Of a stretch of DNA of 17,167 bases, positions 1 to 7,299 are shown in pieces. Source of the stretch: Boseongicola sp. SB0675_bin_26 (GTDB lineage Bacteria; Pseudomonadota; Alphaproteobacteria; Rhodobacterales; Rhodobacteraceae). Under the pieces are notes generated by a model. That model was not told the origin of the DNA. It made no database searches and saw only the letters and a program-made list of their open reading frames with translations. The stretch spans positions 443 to 17,609 of the forward strand of contig VYCX01000109.1 of NCBI GenBank assembly GCA_009843725.1, written 5' to 3'. Within the stretch, counting starts at the first letter, position 1, and every line of letters starts with the position of its first letter. Made by a program: the position numbers and the translations under genes.

Positions 1-472
1 GTGCAGGGCGCATCCGCAACGCGGCCCTTGCTGCCGGACGGCGAACGTGGCCATTTCCTGCACACGCGGGAGCGAAATGTCGGCTCCTCGCCCGGTTCGG
101 CCAAATGGGGGGACCTGGCTGATCGGCTAGTGAAACAAGGCCGGATCGCAAGCCTGCCTGCCAAGGTCGGAATTCCTGGTGTCGGCAGATGTCGGTTGGC
201 AGGTCCCGCTCCGGTCCCGCTTGGCGTGACACGGTTGCACCGGGTCCCGGCCTGGCTCCAATCGGGAGAGGCGACCGAGGCCGCCCCCTGCATTGGCCGC
301 AGGACGGATCGCCCCTGAGCGGCGCGGAGAGGCCCGCACAGGGCCGCCGGGATCGGGCAGTGTTGACCACCTGAATTCCGGCAGCGCCCCTGAGCGGCGG
401 AGAATGGCGGGAGTGCGGCCCGTTCGGGCGGGAATGCGACGACCGGCCAATTTCGAGTGGCCGGTTTCCGGG
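1..472. other. No gene supported; GC-rich left margin
   Basis: I find no reading frame here with a recognisable domain, a good ribosome binding site or a credible composition. The open frames are short and rich in Arg, Gly and Pro, as expected by chance in GC-rich DNA. The 14-mer GCCCCTGAGCGGCG occurs twice, at 311-324 and 386-399, in similar surroundings (a GGAGA or GAGAA run follows each). That suggests decayed mobile-element DNA, but I cannot name an element. The stretch may lie inside the integrative element or in flanking chromosome, because the left attachment site was not found. Confidence 0.5.
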
Positions 473-544
473 GGGCGAGGCATTGCGGCCACATGCATGG
501 GATGACTTGGCCAGTGGGCCTTGGAAAGCGCCCAAGGTGCGCCT
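473..544. repeat. 72-bp imperfect repeat, copy A (left of the tRNA)
   Basis: This stretch aligns without gaps to 882-953, with about 59 of 72 positions identical by eye. The best-conserved part is ATGACTTGGCC followed by CCTTGGAAAGCGCC. CCTTGG at 519-524 pairs with CCAAGG at 532-537 around the loop AAAGCGC. The repeat ends 90 bp before the tRNA gene. Its function is unknown. Confidence 0.75.
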
Positions 545-633
545 GGCCGTGCGACCTAACAGTACTGACCCGCTTCATCCACGTGATTTATCCGTGGACA
601 TGGAAACCCCCGCATGGAAAGGGATTGGCAGGT

Positions 634-738
634 GCGCCCGTGGTGGAACCGGTAGACACAGACGATTGCCATTCGTCCGGGAATACAAGTTGCTAACCCA
701 ACTTTCCCTTGCGGGTTCGAGTCCCGCCGGGCGCACCA
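634..738 (+). tRNA. Class II tRNA with tRNA-Leu-like body and Gly anticodon GCC
   Basis: A full cloverleaf can be drawn. Acceptor stem 634-640/728-734 is GCGCCCG with CGGGCGC. A 3-bp D stem (643-645/657-659) encloses a loop with GG at 651-652. The anticodon stem is GACGA/TCGTC (661-665/673-677) with the seven-base loop TTGCCAT, which places anticodon GCC at 668-670. The T stem is GCGGG/CCCGC (711-715/723-727) with loop TTCGAGT. The discriminator is A735 and CCA is encoded at 736-738. The D arm (GGTGGAACCGGTAGACAC) and A73 are typical of tRNA-Leu. The variable region, 678-710, is 33 nt, longer than normal class II arms, and folds into GGGA/TCCC topped by AAGTTG/CAACTT. A leucine body with a glycine anticodon makes the charged amino acid uncertain. 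T633-A735 and G632-C736 could also extend the acceptor stem. I see no clear promoter upstream, and a hairpin follows closely. Confidence 0.85.
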
Positions 739-757
739 AGATGCTTAAGCACAGAAG

Positions 758-777
758 AAGAGGCGAAAGCACCTCTT
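758..777 (+). terminator. Hairpin just downstream of the tRNA, possible terminator
   Basis: AAGAGG (758-763) pairs with CCTCTT (772-777) around an 8-base loop, 20 bases after the CCA end. No run of T follows, so it may act as a 3' processing or weak termination structure. Placement right after a tRNA is the main support. Confidence 0.4.
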
Positions 778-881
778 ATGTATCCCCGCTCAAGCCAACA
801 GTCAACACCTCATAACCTCATAACTGGCTCACAACCATGATCCATGTTGCCTTCGGCCAAGGTTCGGTATGCATCGTCCGA

Positions 882-953
882 GGGCGAGGCGTCGCGGCCA
901 CGTGGGCGGGATGACTTGGCCCGTGAACCTTGGAAAGCGCCTGAGGCGCACCT
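882..953. repeat. 72-bp imperfect repeat, copy B (right of the tRNA)
   Basis: This is the second copy of the 473-544 repeat in the same orientation, 144 bp after the tRNA. Its hairpin is CCTTGG (928-933) with CTGAGG (941-946) and the same loop AAAGCGC. The two substitutions in the right arm relative to copy A both leave G-T pairs, so the fold is kept. The 3' end, AGGCGCACCT, is the exact reverse complement of AGGTGCGCCT at the end of copy A. The rest of 739-1035 shows no gene. It contains two copies of GCATTCCTTCA, near 970 and 1018, and a short ACCTCATA tandem near 807. Confidence 0.75.
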
Positions 954-1035
954 ATGTTTCCTCAGCCATGCATTCCTTCATGATGAACCTCATGGCACAC
1001 CCAGGTTCAACCTTCAGGCATTCCTTCAAGGATTA

Positions 1036-1067
1036 GTGGGTGAGTGGGGGCTTTGCCCCCCACCCAC
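1036..1067. terminator. Strong GC hairpin, possible bidirectional terminator near the iterons
   Basis: GTGGGGGC (1044-1051) pairs with GCCCCCCAC (1055-1063, one bulged C) across the loop TTT. An outer GTGG (1036-1039) pairs with CCAC (1064-1067). It lies about 70 bp beyond the iteron-like repeats and 175 bp beyond the end of the leftward operon, where a terminator or an origin-associated structure would be expected. No T tract follows on either side. Confidence 0.5.
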
Positions 1068-1139
1068 TACATCCCTACTAGGGTAATAGGGATATAGGGT
1101 TGGCCACTTTTCCATGAAAACAAGGGTTCAGGCGATTTG

Positions 1140-1223
1140 GTATGTGAGGCAAAAACGCCCGTATGTGAGGCAAAAACCACCGTATGTGAGGCAAAAACGC
1201 CCGTATGTGAGGCAAAAATTCCA
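1140..1223. repeat. Four tandem 21-bp direct repeats (iteron-like), putative replication origin
   Basis: Four head-to-tail units start at 1140, 1161, 1182 and 1203. They share the 17-base core GTATGTGAGGCAAAAAC (the last unit ends AAAAAT), and only the last few bases of each unit vary. A 21-bp period puts all copies on the same face of the helix, as for initiator-bound iterons. They lie 21 bp beyond the end of the replication operon, and a strong hairpin lies on the far side. There are no spacers, so this is not a CRISPR array. Origin function is inferred from layout. Confidence 0.7.
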
Positions 1224-1243
1224 TCGTGCGGTCTCGAACATTG

Positions 1244-2911
1244 TCACCCTGCCCTGTTCCGCAGGTCTTCCAGGGCCACGCTCGACCACTCGCCGCGCCC
1301 CTTCTGGCCCTTGGCGTAGGCTTCGCAGAAGCGGGCCGTGGCCCGCACGAGGAGTCCGGCTGTACCATTGCCCCTGCCACTCTTCTGCTTGACGATTTCC
1401 ACCGTGTCGCCCGCAGGGGCGGTCTTGTCCGGGGACGGGCACTTGTAGCCCGCATCCTTGAGGGTCTCCACGGCGTTGCGGTATCGTTGGCGGTGTTTCG
1501 ACTCGTCGCGATAGCTTTCCTCCGTAACGGCCTCGCCGGAGTTGCGGAGCAACTGCCATGCCGGGATGAAGCGCTCCGGCCCCGGCCCGCCCTTCCGCAC
1601 GGGCGTCAATGTGTCGGGAATCCGCCCGCCCGAACCCTTGCCCGGACTTGGCCCCCAGGTCAGGGCGGCCTCGATTCCGGCGATCATCGCGTCCGGCAGC
1701 GCCCACGCTTCGCGGCCTTGCTTCGCATCGCCAAGCGCGGGTCGCCAGAGGCCGCCAGAAAGCCGCCAGGCATTCGCCTCGCCCGTATCCGCGCCGCCCT
1801 GCCACCATGGTCCGGGAGCTATCGCGTAGCGGGCATCCAGGCCGTAGCCGCCCGTCGCGTTCAGGTCGTAGAGCCACCGGGGCAGGCCGTCGCCAAGATC
1901 ACCCTTGATGAAACGGGCGCAAGTGAGCAGGCGATTGAGCCGGGGGATGTTATCTTCCGGGGACCTGCCCCATCCGGCTGTCTCGATCAGTTCCCTGGCC
2001 GTCGCCTCGAAACATGCGCTCGCTGCGAACACCAGGTCCCCGAAATGGCGCAAGTCGCTGCGCAGGGAGGACCTTGTGTCCCCGGTGAGCGGCAGGCAGG
2101 CAATGGCTTCAAGCACGATCCCGCCGGTTGCCCGCCGGTCGATTGTCAGGGGCAGGGCGTCCATACGGTCTTCCGGGCCAAGTATGCGATAGCGCCGCAT
2201 TTCGACGGGGCCGGGCGAAGCGAACGGCTCGCCGTCAACCTCGACTGCATGGAAGCCCTGCGGGTCAAGCGCGGCCTGGCTCGCCATGCGGTGCAGCGCG
2301 GGGACCTTGCTTGCCAGGAGTCCCTGGCTCTCAACCACATCGAGCCGCCGCTGCTCCGCCGTCCTTGGCCTGTTCAGCCACGCCCGCAGCGCCTCGGCAA
2401 GGGGCGGGTCCCGGTCGTCGGCCTCTGCCTGCCAGGCGACGTATTGCTCCTCCATACGGCGGCAAGCCTTCATCGTCGCCTGGTCGCGGACCCGTCTCAG
2501 CATCCTTTCATGCCAAGGCAGGCCACGCGACGCTCTTGCCGCCCTGGACGCCACTGACGCAATGCGCTCTTCCAGAAATTCCAGTGCACCGGGCGGATCG
2601 CCTTTCAGGCCGATGTGTTTCCACGAGTGGCTGATCACCTCGTCGGCGATGGCGACGGTCTTGTCGAGCGACCTGGCCTTCTTGGCCAGATCGGCAAATG
2701 CCTTGTCCAGGACAAGCGAACCGACTTCATTGGCCAGATCGGCAATTTTCTTGCCCAGTGCGTCGTTCGCGGGTGCGCCACCGGCCAGCACGAGCGCCAG
2801 CTTGCTTATTCCGTGTCCAGCGGTGTCGCCAGCCAGCGCAAGAGCCAGGTTGCTTGTGCCGCGTCCGCCGAGCAGGCCGGACGCTGCGTGATGTTCGAGA
2901 TCATTCGTCAC
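1244..2911 (-). CDS. Unknown 555-residue protein, possible replication initiator of the element
   Basis: I do not recognise the family. Translation most likely starts at a GTG (2911-2909) whose GTGA overlaps the stop of the prim-pol/helicase gene, with GGAG about nine bases upstream, so the two are translationally coupled. The N-terminal 90 residues are helical with Ala/Leu-rich repeats: two LAL(A/V)LAG segments, then two ADLA segments, which in the DNA are two copies of TTGGCCAGATCGGCAA at 2682 and 2730. The middle is mixed alpha/beta without an obvious catalytic motif. Around residues 440-490 a basic stretch (RYRNAVETLKDAGYKC) looks like a winged-helix recognition region, which is a guess. 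Lying directly next to four iteron-like repeats and in one operon with a primase-helicase, it could be the protein that binds them. That role is inferred from position only. Confidence 0.8.
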   Translation of the reverse strand: MTNDLEHHAASGLLGGRGTSNLALALAGDTAGHGISKLALVLAGGAPANDALGKKIADLANEVGSLVLDKAFADLAKKARSLDKTVAIADEVISHSWKHIGLKGDPPGALEFLEERIASVASRAARASRGLPWHERMLRRVRDQATMKACRRMEEQYVAWQAEADDRDPPLAEALRAWLNRPRTAEQRRLDVVESQGLLASKVPALHRMASQAALDPQGFHAVEVDGEPFASPGPVEMRRYRILGPEDRMDALPLTIDRRATGGIVLEAIACLPLTGDTRSSLRSDLRHFGDLVFAASACFEATARELIETAGWGRSPEDNIPRLNRLLTCARFIKGDLGDGLPRWLYDLNATGGYGLDARYAIAPGPWWQGGADTGEANAWRLSGGLWRPALGDAKQGREAWALPDAMIAGIEAALTWGPSPGKGSGGRIPDTLTPVRKGGPGPERFIPAWQLLRNSGEAVTEESYRDESKHRQRYRNAVETLKDAGYKCPSPDKTAPAGDTVEIVKQKSGRGNGTAGLLVRATARFCEAYAKGQKGRGEWSSVALEDLRNRAG

Positions 2912-4902
2912 GGATCATCGCTCCGTGCCGAGAGCGGCAGCTTCTTCCTGCTGCCGCCCTGGCCGCTCGCGGTCCCGCTTCCGCATTCCGGTATGATCTT
3001 GTCGGGATTGTATGCCTTGGCCGCGTTTTTCGCCGACGTGATCCGCCAGGCCAGTTGAGTCGGCGGTCCCTTGACGTAATGGCGCTCAAGCCAGACGTGC
3101 CGGTCCTCGCGGGCATAGGACGCCTTGTCCAGCCTGAGCCGCAACGCGCCTGCCTTCCTTTCCTTCCCGTCGTCATGGACCTGGATGCCGGTTTCGTCGC
3201 TTGTCTCCAGCAGCATCATGTAGCGGACGGCGTTCCGCCAGTCGGTAGAGCCGGAATAGCCGCTCTTGCCGGACCTTTCCTCCTCCTTCGGCGGGTGGCC
3301 GACAATCAGGACGGCGCACCCGCTTTCCTCGGCCTGGCGGTCCAATGCGCTGGCAAAGGCCCGCACTTGCGACCGGTCGATTTCCGATGACATGAAGGCG
3401 GCGGCAAGGGGGTCGATGACCGCGAGCGCGTAGCCTTCTAGCATGGAGAGAAACCGCTTGCCCGTTTCCGTCCAGTTGAAGCCTCCGGCCCCGTCAGGAC
3501 CCCATAACGCGCCGCCGATCTTTCTCATGTCAACCAGGCCAAGCCAGGCCGGGTCCGGGTATTCCTCGGTGATCGCCTTGGCATGGTATGCCTGTCGCCA
3601 CCGGCGCTTGAACTCATCGGTTTCGTCCTCCCAGGAAAGCCAGAGAACACGCTGGCCACCCTGGAGCGTCTTTGCGATGCCGGACGCTTCGGCCCGGTCC
3701 TTATCAGACGGGTCCCGCGTCGCCACAGGTTTCCCGCCATGCATGACGGCGGCGGCGATCTGCAAGGCCAGCAGCGACTTTCCCAAGCCGCCCTTGCCGT
3801 ATAGGGAGCCGAGGCGGCCTGCGGGAATCCAGTCCTCGACAAGCCACTTGCGTGGCGGCGGCTCCGTCCGGTCCCATGTCTCCAGCGGGAGCGGGGCGAC
3901 TTCCGCCGGTTTCCCCGCTTGATCGCCTTCCACCTTGGAGAACATGCTGGCTTTCTCCGCCCTTTTGTAAGCCTTCGTCCACTCTCCCGGAACGCCGCCG
4001 TTCCTGACCGCGCTGTCGTAACCGCTTCCCCCGTGAAGGCGCAACTCCTCCTCCGACCAGGGTTCGTCGAGCAGGGGATTCCAGTGTTCGAGCATAAGCT
4101 CCATGGCCCGGTCACGCGAGATGCCCCAGGAAAGCATTGCGGCTCCGGTCGCGGCCAGCGTGCTGTTGCCGTCCACGCCGGACGTGCCGTGGCGGGCCTT
4201 CTTGCTCAGCCATTCGATGCTATCGGCATCGCTCTCCGGCAGGTCCGGCTCGATCAGCCATTCGGCCTTCGGGGCATCCTTGTCCCTGGTCCTCTCGGCA
4301 ATCTCCAGCAACTCTTTCGAGACAAGGGGCAGGTCCTTCGATCCTTCGATGACGTTGCCCCGATATGCCCCATTGCCGCCCTTGCCGAGGGACGGGGGCA
4401 GGAGGACGAAGCCGCCCGTGCTTTTCAGGTCGATGTGGCTGGGGTCCTCCTTGGTGCCCATGAAGTTGTTGCACGACTTCACCTTCACGCCTTCGGGAAG
4501 CGCGTAATAGCGATGCTCTCCCCCACGTGGCGTCGTGACGACAAGGCAGGTGTCGGGCAGGTTCAGCCTGTCCAGCCTTTCCCGGCAGTACGTGAACCCC
4601 TTATCCGCGTCCACGTCGAGGTCGAGAACGGCCATTTTGTTAGCGCCGGGAGACATTCCAATCTTCGCGTCGGGCCATTGCGTCCACCATTTATCGACCT
4701 GTGCAGGGTCGGGCGTGTCCAGGTTGTGCCAGCCCTTGACAAGCGGGACCTTGGCCAGCTTGCCCCTGCGCTCGTCCGCGTCTGCCGGGTCAAGTTTCCC
4801 CGTGGCGATCTTCCGTTCGATCCTTTCCTCTATGGTCGTGGCCGAGTGCACGGGGAAGATCACGTATCCCTGCCGTGCGTATTCAAGTGCTGCCTCTTTC
4901 AT
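2908..4902 (-). CDS. Bifunctional prim-pol plus RecA-like replicative helicase (RepA-type)
   Basis: The protein probably primes and unwinds DNA for autonomous replication of the element. Numbering starts at the ATG at 4902. Residues about 1-200 form an archaeo-eukaryotic-type prim-pol domain: metal-binding DLDVD (94-98), RGGEHRYY (126-133) and HIDLKS (156-161). Residues about 350-600 are a RecA-like ATPase of the AAA_25/RepA type: Walker A GKGGLGKS (369-376), Walker B LAVIDP (493-498), then VGHPPKEE (534-541). A longer frame opens at a GTG at 4938, but the ATG at 4902 has AAAGGA seven bases upstream and matches where the domain begins, so I chose it. Length is then 664 residues, normal for this architecture in plasmids and satellites. 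The stop overlaps the start of the next gene (GTGA). I recognise the domains confidently; the biological role follows from the family. Confidence 0.9.
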   Translation of the reverse strand: MKEAALEYARQGYVIFPVHSATTIEERIERKIATGKLDPADADERRGKLAKVPLVKGWHNLDTPDPAQVDKWWTQWPDAKIGMSPGANKMAVLDLDVDADKGFTYCRERLDRLNLPDTCLVVTTPRGGEHRYYALPEGVKVKSCNNFMGTKEDPSHIDLKSTGGFVLLPPSLGKGGNGAYRGNVIEGSKDLPLVSKELLEIAERTRDKDAPKAEWLIEPDLPESDADSIEWLSKKARHGTSGVDGNSTLAATGAAMLSWGISRDRAMELMLEHWNPLLDEPWSEEELRLHGGSGYDSAVRNGGVPGEWTKAYKRAEKASMFSKVEGDQAGKPAEVAPLPLETWDRTEPPPRKWLVEDWIPAGRLGSLYGKGGLGKSLLALQIAAAVMHGGKPVATRDPSDKDRAEASGIAKTLQGGQRVLWLSWEDETDEFKRRWRQAYHAKAITEEYPDPAWLGLVDMRKIGGALWGPDGAGGFNWTETGKRFLSMLEGYALAVIDPLAAAFMSSEIDRSQVRAFASALDRQAEESGCAVLIVGHPPKEEERSGKSGYSGSTDWRNAVRYMMLLETSDETGIQVHDDGKERKAGALRLRLDKASYAREDRHVWLERHYVKGPPTQLAWRITSAKNAAKAYNPDKIIPECGSGTASGQGGSRKKLPLSARSDDP

Positions 4903-5000
4903 TTGCTTGTCCTTTGCGCGTCCGGGAGCGGACGGCACCTCAGGCGTCGGGATGCTGTCAGCGTTTCAGGTTCGCTTGCTTGCAGGGAGTGCGGCCTTGG

Positions 5001-5249
5001 TCAGGCGGCGGCGACTTCGTTCGTCGCTCCTGTATCGACGCGCTGGCCATCCAGCCATGCGTTCAGGTCATCGCCGCGATACAATACGCGGATTCCGATC
5101 TTGTGGAAGGCAGGTCCCTTGCCATACACTCTCCACTTGGCAAGCGTATGGTATGGCACATGAAGGACCTTTTCTAGGTCTTTTGAATCATAGAATTTGT
5201 TGGTTTCGAACATTGACTCCTTGGCCGGTTCGGGAAAATGGTTGGACAT
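5001..5249 (-). CDS. AlpA/excisionase-like small helix-turn-helix protein
   Basis: This 82-residue protein has a MerR-like winged HTH in residues about 19-70: a first helix in SKDLEKVLHV, a recognition segment YHTLAKWRVYGKGP, then a hairpin ending IGIRVLYRGDDLNAWL. This is the pattern of excisionase-family DNA-binding domains and of AlpA regulators. Such proteins bend attachment-site DNA to help excision, or control integrase transcription. The ATG at 5249 has AGGAG seven bases upstream. The gene lies between the integrase unit and the prim-pol gene, 98 bp before the latter's ATG, as alpA genes do in P4-like and PICI-like elements. The repeated GACTCACC sites upstream of int are candidate targets. 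Whether it acts as excisionase or activator cannot be told. Confidence 0.8.
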   Translation of the reverse strand: MSNHFPEPAKESMFETNKFYDSKDLEKVLHVPYHTLAKWRVYGKGPAFHKIGIRVLYRGDDLNAWLDGQRVDTGATNEVAAA

Positions 5250-5326
5250 GCGATTCTCCTGTTTGTGTTCCTATGCCAGGATAGGGCAGGACGTGACCGC
5301 TTTCGATGTCAACAAGTCGAGGCTTT

Positions 5327-5875
5327 CTACACCTTCCTTCCAGGAAGCCGCCAAGGTCTTCCTTCGTAATCCTCGCGCTGCCGTGCCTCATTGAGCGTCT
5401 CGCGCCTTTCCCGCCGTTCCTTTTCCTGGTGAATCCCGATGGCAAGGTTGCGCATGTCCTGCGATGCTACCTTGGCTTTTTCGCCGTTCCTTTCCGCATG
5501 GCGCACGGCCTCAAGCGAGAGGCAGTGCCAATCTGCGACTAACTCGCGGGCACGGGTCCGGTTTTCCTCCGCATCCTCCAAGACAAGGGATTCGATTTCG
5601 AGATATATCTGGCGGTCCCGATAACGCTTGTCAGGCTTTTCCCCCCGTTGCAGGTGCTGGACAACCTTCTGAAACGCGCAGACAGGCACCGGGCGAGGCC
5701 CTTCAAGTTTCTCGACCTCACTTCCGATCCGTTCAATCTTCGTCGCCCATAGCGCCCCGTCCAAGCGCTGAATTGCCCAGGCAACTCCAAAAGGCCCGGC
5801 GGGGTCGTCGGGTTTCGGCTCGCAATCATAGATCAGTTTCGCCAGTGGGCTGCGGACCATCCAATCTTCCGTCAT
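5327..5875 (-). CDS. Unknown 182-residue protein cotranslated with the integrase
   Basis: I do not recognise this protein. It has no signal peptide, membrane segment or metal-binding motif. The last 80 residues are strongly charged and likely helical (EDAEENRTRARELVADW, then EKERRERRETLNEARQ), possibly a coiled coil. Its ATG (5875-5873) overlaps the integrase stop by one base (TGATG) and lacks a good ribosome binding site, so translation is probably coupled to int. A 77-bp gap separates it from the alpA-like gene. Codon composition matches its neighbours, and the frame is kept open through a long tail, so I take it as real. A regulatory or accessory role for the element is possible but unsupported. 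Confidence 0.75.
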   Translation of the reverse strand: MTEDWMVRSPLAKLIYDCEPKPDDPAGPFGVAWAIQRLDGALWATKIERIGSEVEKLEGPRPVPVCAFQKVVQHLQRGEKPDKRYRDRQIYLEIESLVLEDAEENRTRARELVADWHCLSLEAVRHAERNGEKAKVASQDMRNLAIGIHQEKERRERRETLNEARQREDYEGRPWRLPGRKV

Positions 5876-7056
5876 CAGCGCTTGCCGCCCATCATCGCCG
5901 CAACGCGGGCAGCGTTTTCGTCGTGGGCCTGCTGGACGGCCTCACCCGCACGGCGCACGTATCTGTTGGCCATTTCCAGTGTCGAATGGTTCAGGAGGTC
6001 ACGGATCGCGAAGACGCTCATTCCGGCGGCGGCGGCGTGTGTCGCGTAGCTCCGTCGCAGGTCGTGCAGTCGCGCATCTGCAATGCCTGCCTTTGTGCAG
6101 GCGGCTCGGAACGTGTCGCCAAGCCTCTTGTAGCCTATCGCGCTCCCGTAGTGGCCAGCGAAGACGTGAGGGTTCTGGCTCCAGCGCGGAACGCCCTGCA
6201 AGAGGTCGGTCGCGTCTTCTCCGATTCGCCTCAACTGCCGCCCGGTCTTGGTGTCCGGCAACGTGATCTCGCGTGTGTCAAAGTCGATATGCTCCCACTT
6301 CAAGTCAAGTGCTTCACCGGCCCGCCAGCCGGTCAAGGCAAGAAACCGGATCGCGTGAAGCGGGTAGGGGTCCGCCTTCTCCGTTGATGCCAGTTCGGAA
6401 AGCGCGGTCGCCAGAGATTCGAATTCAGCGGCGGATAGCACTCTGTCCCGTGCTTGTTCCCTAGCCTTCTCCACAAGGCGCACAGGGTTCGTGTGCTGCG
6501 GTCGCATTTCCCATTGCTCGAAAATGTTGAAGATGGTGGACAGGCAGGCCAGTGCCCGGTTGCGACTGGCTGGCGCTCTCTTGGAAACGGCTTTCTCGAT
6601 GTCGGCCTTGGTTGCGGCGTTCACGCGAATTGCCCCGAAGCCCTCCCAATCCTTCAAGGCGCGGTTCCACATTCTCCGGTATTCCTGCGCCGTCGCCGCC
6701 TTCATGCGGCCATCGTCAAGGCGCACCGCACAATACCGGTCAAAGAACATGCTCACCCCCTCGGCAAGCGTGGGTTCGGCCTGTCGCGCTTTGCGCCGTG
6801 CAAGCGGGTCAGGTTCTCCCTGACGAATCGCCGTGAGTTCACGCCCCGCCAGTGTGCGGGCTTCGGCAAGGGACATTTCGGACGGCCTGCCGATGATCGC
6901 CTGCCGCTTCCTGCCATCGGCGCGGTAGCTGATGATGTAGACCTTCGTGCCGCCTGCAGACACCCTGCAACCGAACCCCGCCATCTGGGCATCCCACAGT
7001 ATGGCTTGCCTTCCGTTTGGCTTAAGGTCGCGGACTTTCCGTTCCGTCAATGACAT
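5875..7056 (-). CDS. int: Tyrosine recombinase (site-specific integrase)
   Basis: This enzyme cuts and rejoins DNA at the attachment site. At 393 residues it has the full P4-integrase-type layout: an N-terminal arm-binding DUF4102 domain (about 1-85, starting at SLTERKVRDLKPNG), a core-binding SAM-like domain (about 95-190) and a C-terminal catalytic domain (about 205-370). All catalytic residues are visible: Arg245 in TGWRAGEAL, Lys270 in DTKTGRQ, His331 and Arg334 in HDLRRSYAT, His357 in LLNHS and nucleophile Tyr366 in ANRYV. The ATG at 7056 is preceded by GGAGG in the sequence CGGAGGAACATC, a strong ribosome binding site. The gene reads away from the tRNA-Pro fragment 244 bp upstream, as is usual for tRNA-targeting integrases. 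It appears intact and probably active. One-base overlap with the downstream gene indicates coupling. Confidence 0.95.
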   Translation of the reverse strand: MSLTERKVRDLKPNGRQAILWDAQMAGFGCRVSAGGTKVYIISYRADGRKRQAIIGRPSEMSLAEARTLAGRELTAIRQGEPDPLARRKARQAEPTLAEGVSMFFDRYCAVRLDDGRMKAATAQEYRRMWNRALKDWEGFGAIRVNAATKADIEKAVSKRAPASRNRALACLSTIFNIFEQWEMRPQHTNPVRLVEKAREQARDRVLSAAEFESLATALSELASTEKADPYPLHAIRFLALTGWRAGEALDLKWEHIDFDTREITLPDTKTGRQLRRIGEDATDLLQGVPRWSQNPHVFAGHYGSAIGYKRLGDTFRAACTKAGIADARLHDLRRSYATHAAAAGMSVFAIRDLLNHSTLEMANRYVRRAGEAVQQAHDENAARVAAMMGGKR

Positions 7057-7077
7057 GATGTTCCTCCGTTGATTGCC

Positions 7078-7168
7078 GACTCACCAAAACACAGTTACGT
7101 CAGTTGTCGCCGAACAGGGGGTCGAAACGACTCACCAAAAAACGCCTCGAATCACCTATGACTCACCA
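7078..7168. repeat. GACTCACC repeats upstream of int, likely integrase-arm or AlpA binding sites
   Basis: GACTCACCAAAA occurs at 7078-7089 and 7129-7140. GACTCACCA occurs at 7160-7168, and a variant, GAATCACC, at 7149-7156. All have the same orientation and lie in the 5' leader between the int promoter and the int start. Arrays like this next to an attachment site are typical arm-type sites for tyrosine integrases or operators for their regulators. Confidence 0.6.
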
Positions 7169-7175
7169 CAGAGAC

Positions 7176-7204
7176 AGAATATCGCGGCAATTTTTGGCGA
7201 TCAA
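7176..7204 (-). promoter_or_regulatory. Putative sigma-70-type promoter of int
   Basis: On the minus strand TTGATC (7204-7199) is followed by 17 bases and TATTCT (7181-7176). The surrounding 7175-7290 is clearly richer in A and T than its neighbours. The transcript would have a leader of about 110 nt containing the GACTCACC sites. Prediction is from consensus match only. Confidence 0.5.
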
Positions 7205-7299
7205 CCGCAATCAACATAATCAGAAAAATGATTGAAACGCAAAAAGATATACAAATAACTGCACGCAATGACAATGACCGGAAATTCGTCCAAAAGCGA

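Noticed and set aside
1..318. 105-residue frame at the left edge
   Set aside because: It has no domain, no visible ribosome binding site and a random Arg/Gly/Pro composition.
634..738. tRNA-Sec or intron-containing tRNA
   Set aside because: The anticodon is GCC rather than TCA, and the extra length sits in the variable arm, not in the anticodon loop.
634..738. This tRNA as the left attachment site of the integrase
   Set aside because: Its T arm and acceptor do not match the tRNA-Pro fragment at 7300-7344.
1078..1105. Homing-endonuclease-like TAGGG/TAAT motif (I-SceI resemblance)
   Set aside because: The elements are in the wrong order and spacing, and no endonuclease or intron is present.
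1140..1223. CRISPR array
   Set aside because: Units are head-to-tail with no unique spacers, and no cas gene is present.
1128..1877. Minus-strand frame with heptad repeats FCLTYGR at its end
   Set aside because: The repeats are only the translation of the 21-bp DNA iterons, and the frame overlaps the better-supported 1244-2911 gene.
3919..5163. 414-residue plus-strand frame
   Set aside because: It is antisense to the prim-pol/helicase and AlpA-like genes, with no domain and shadow-frame composition.
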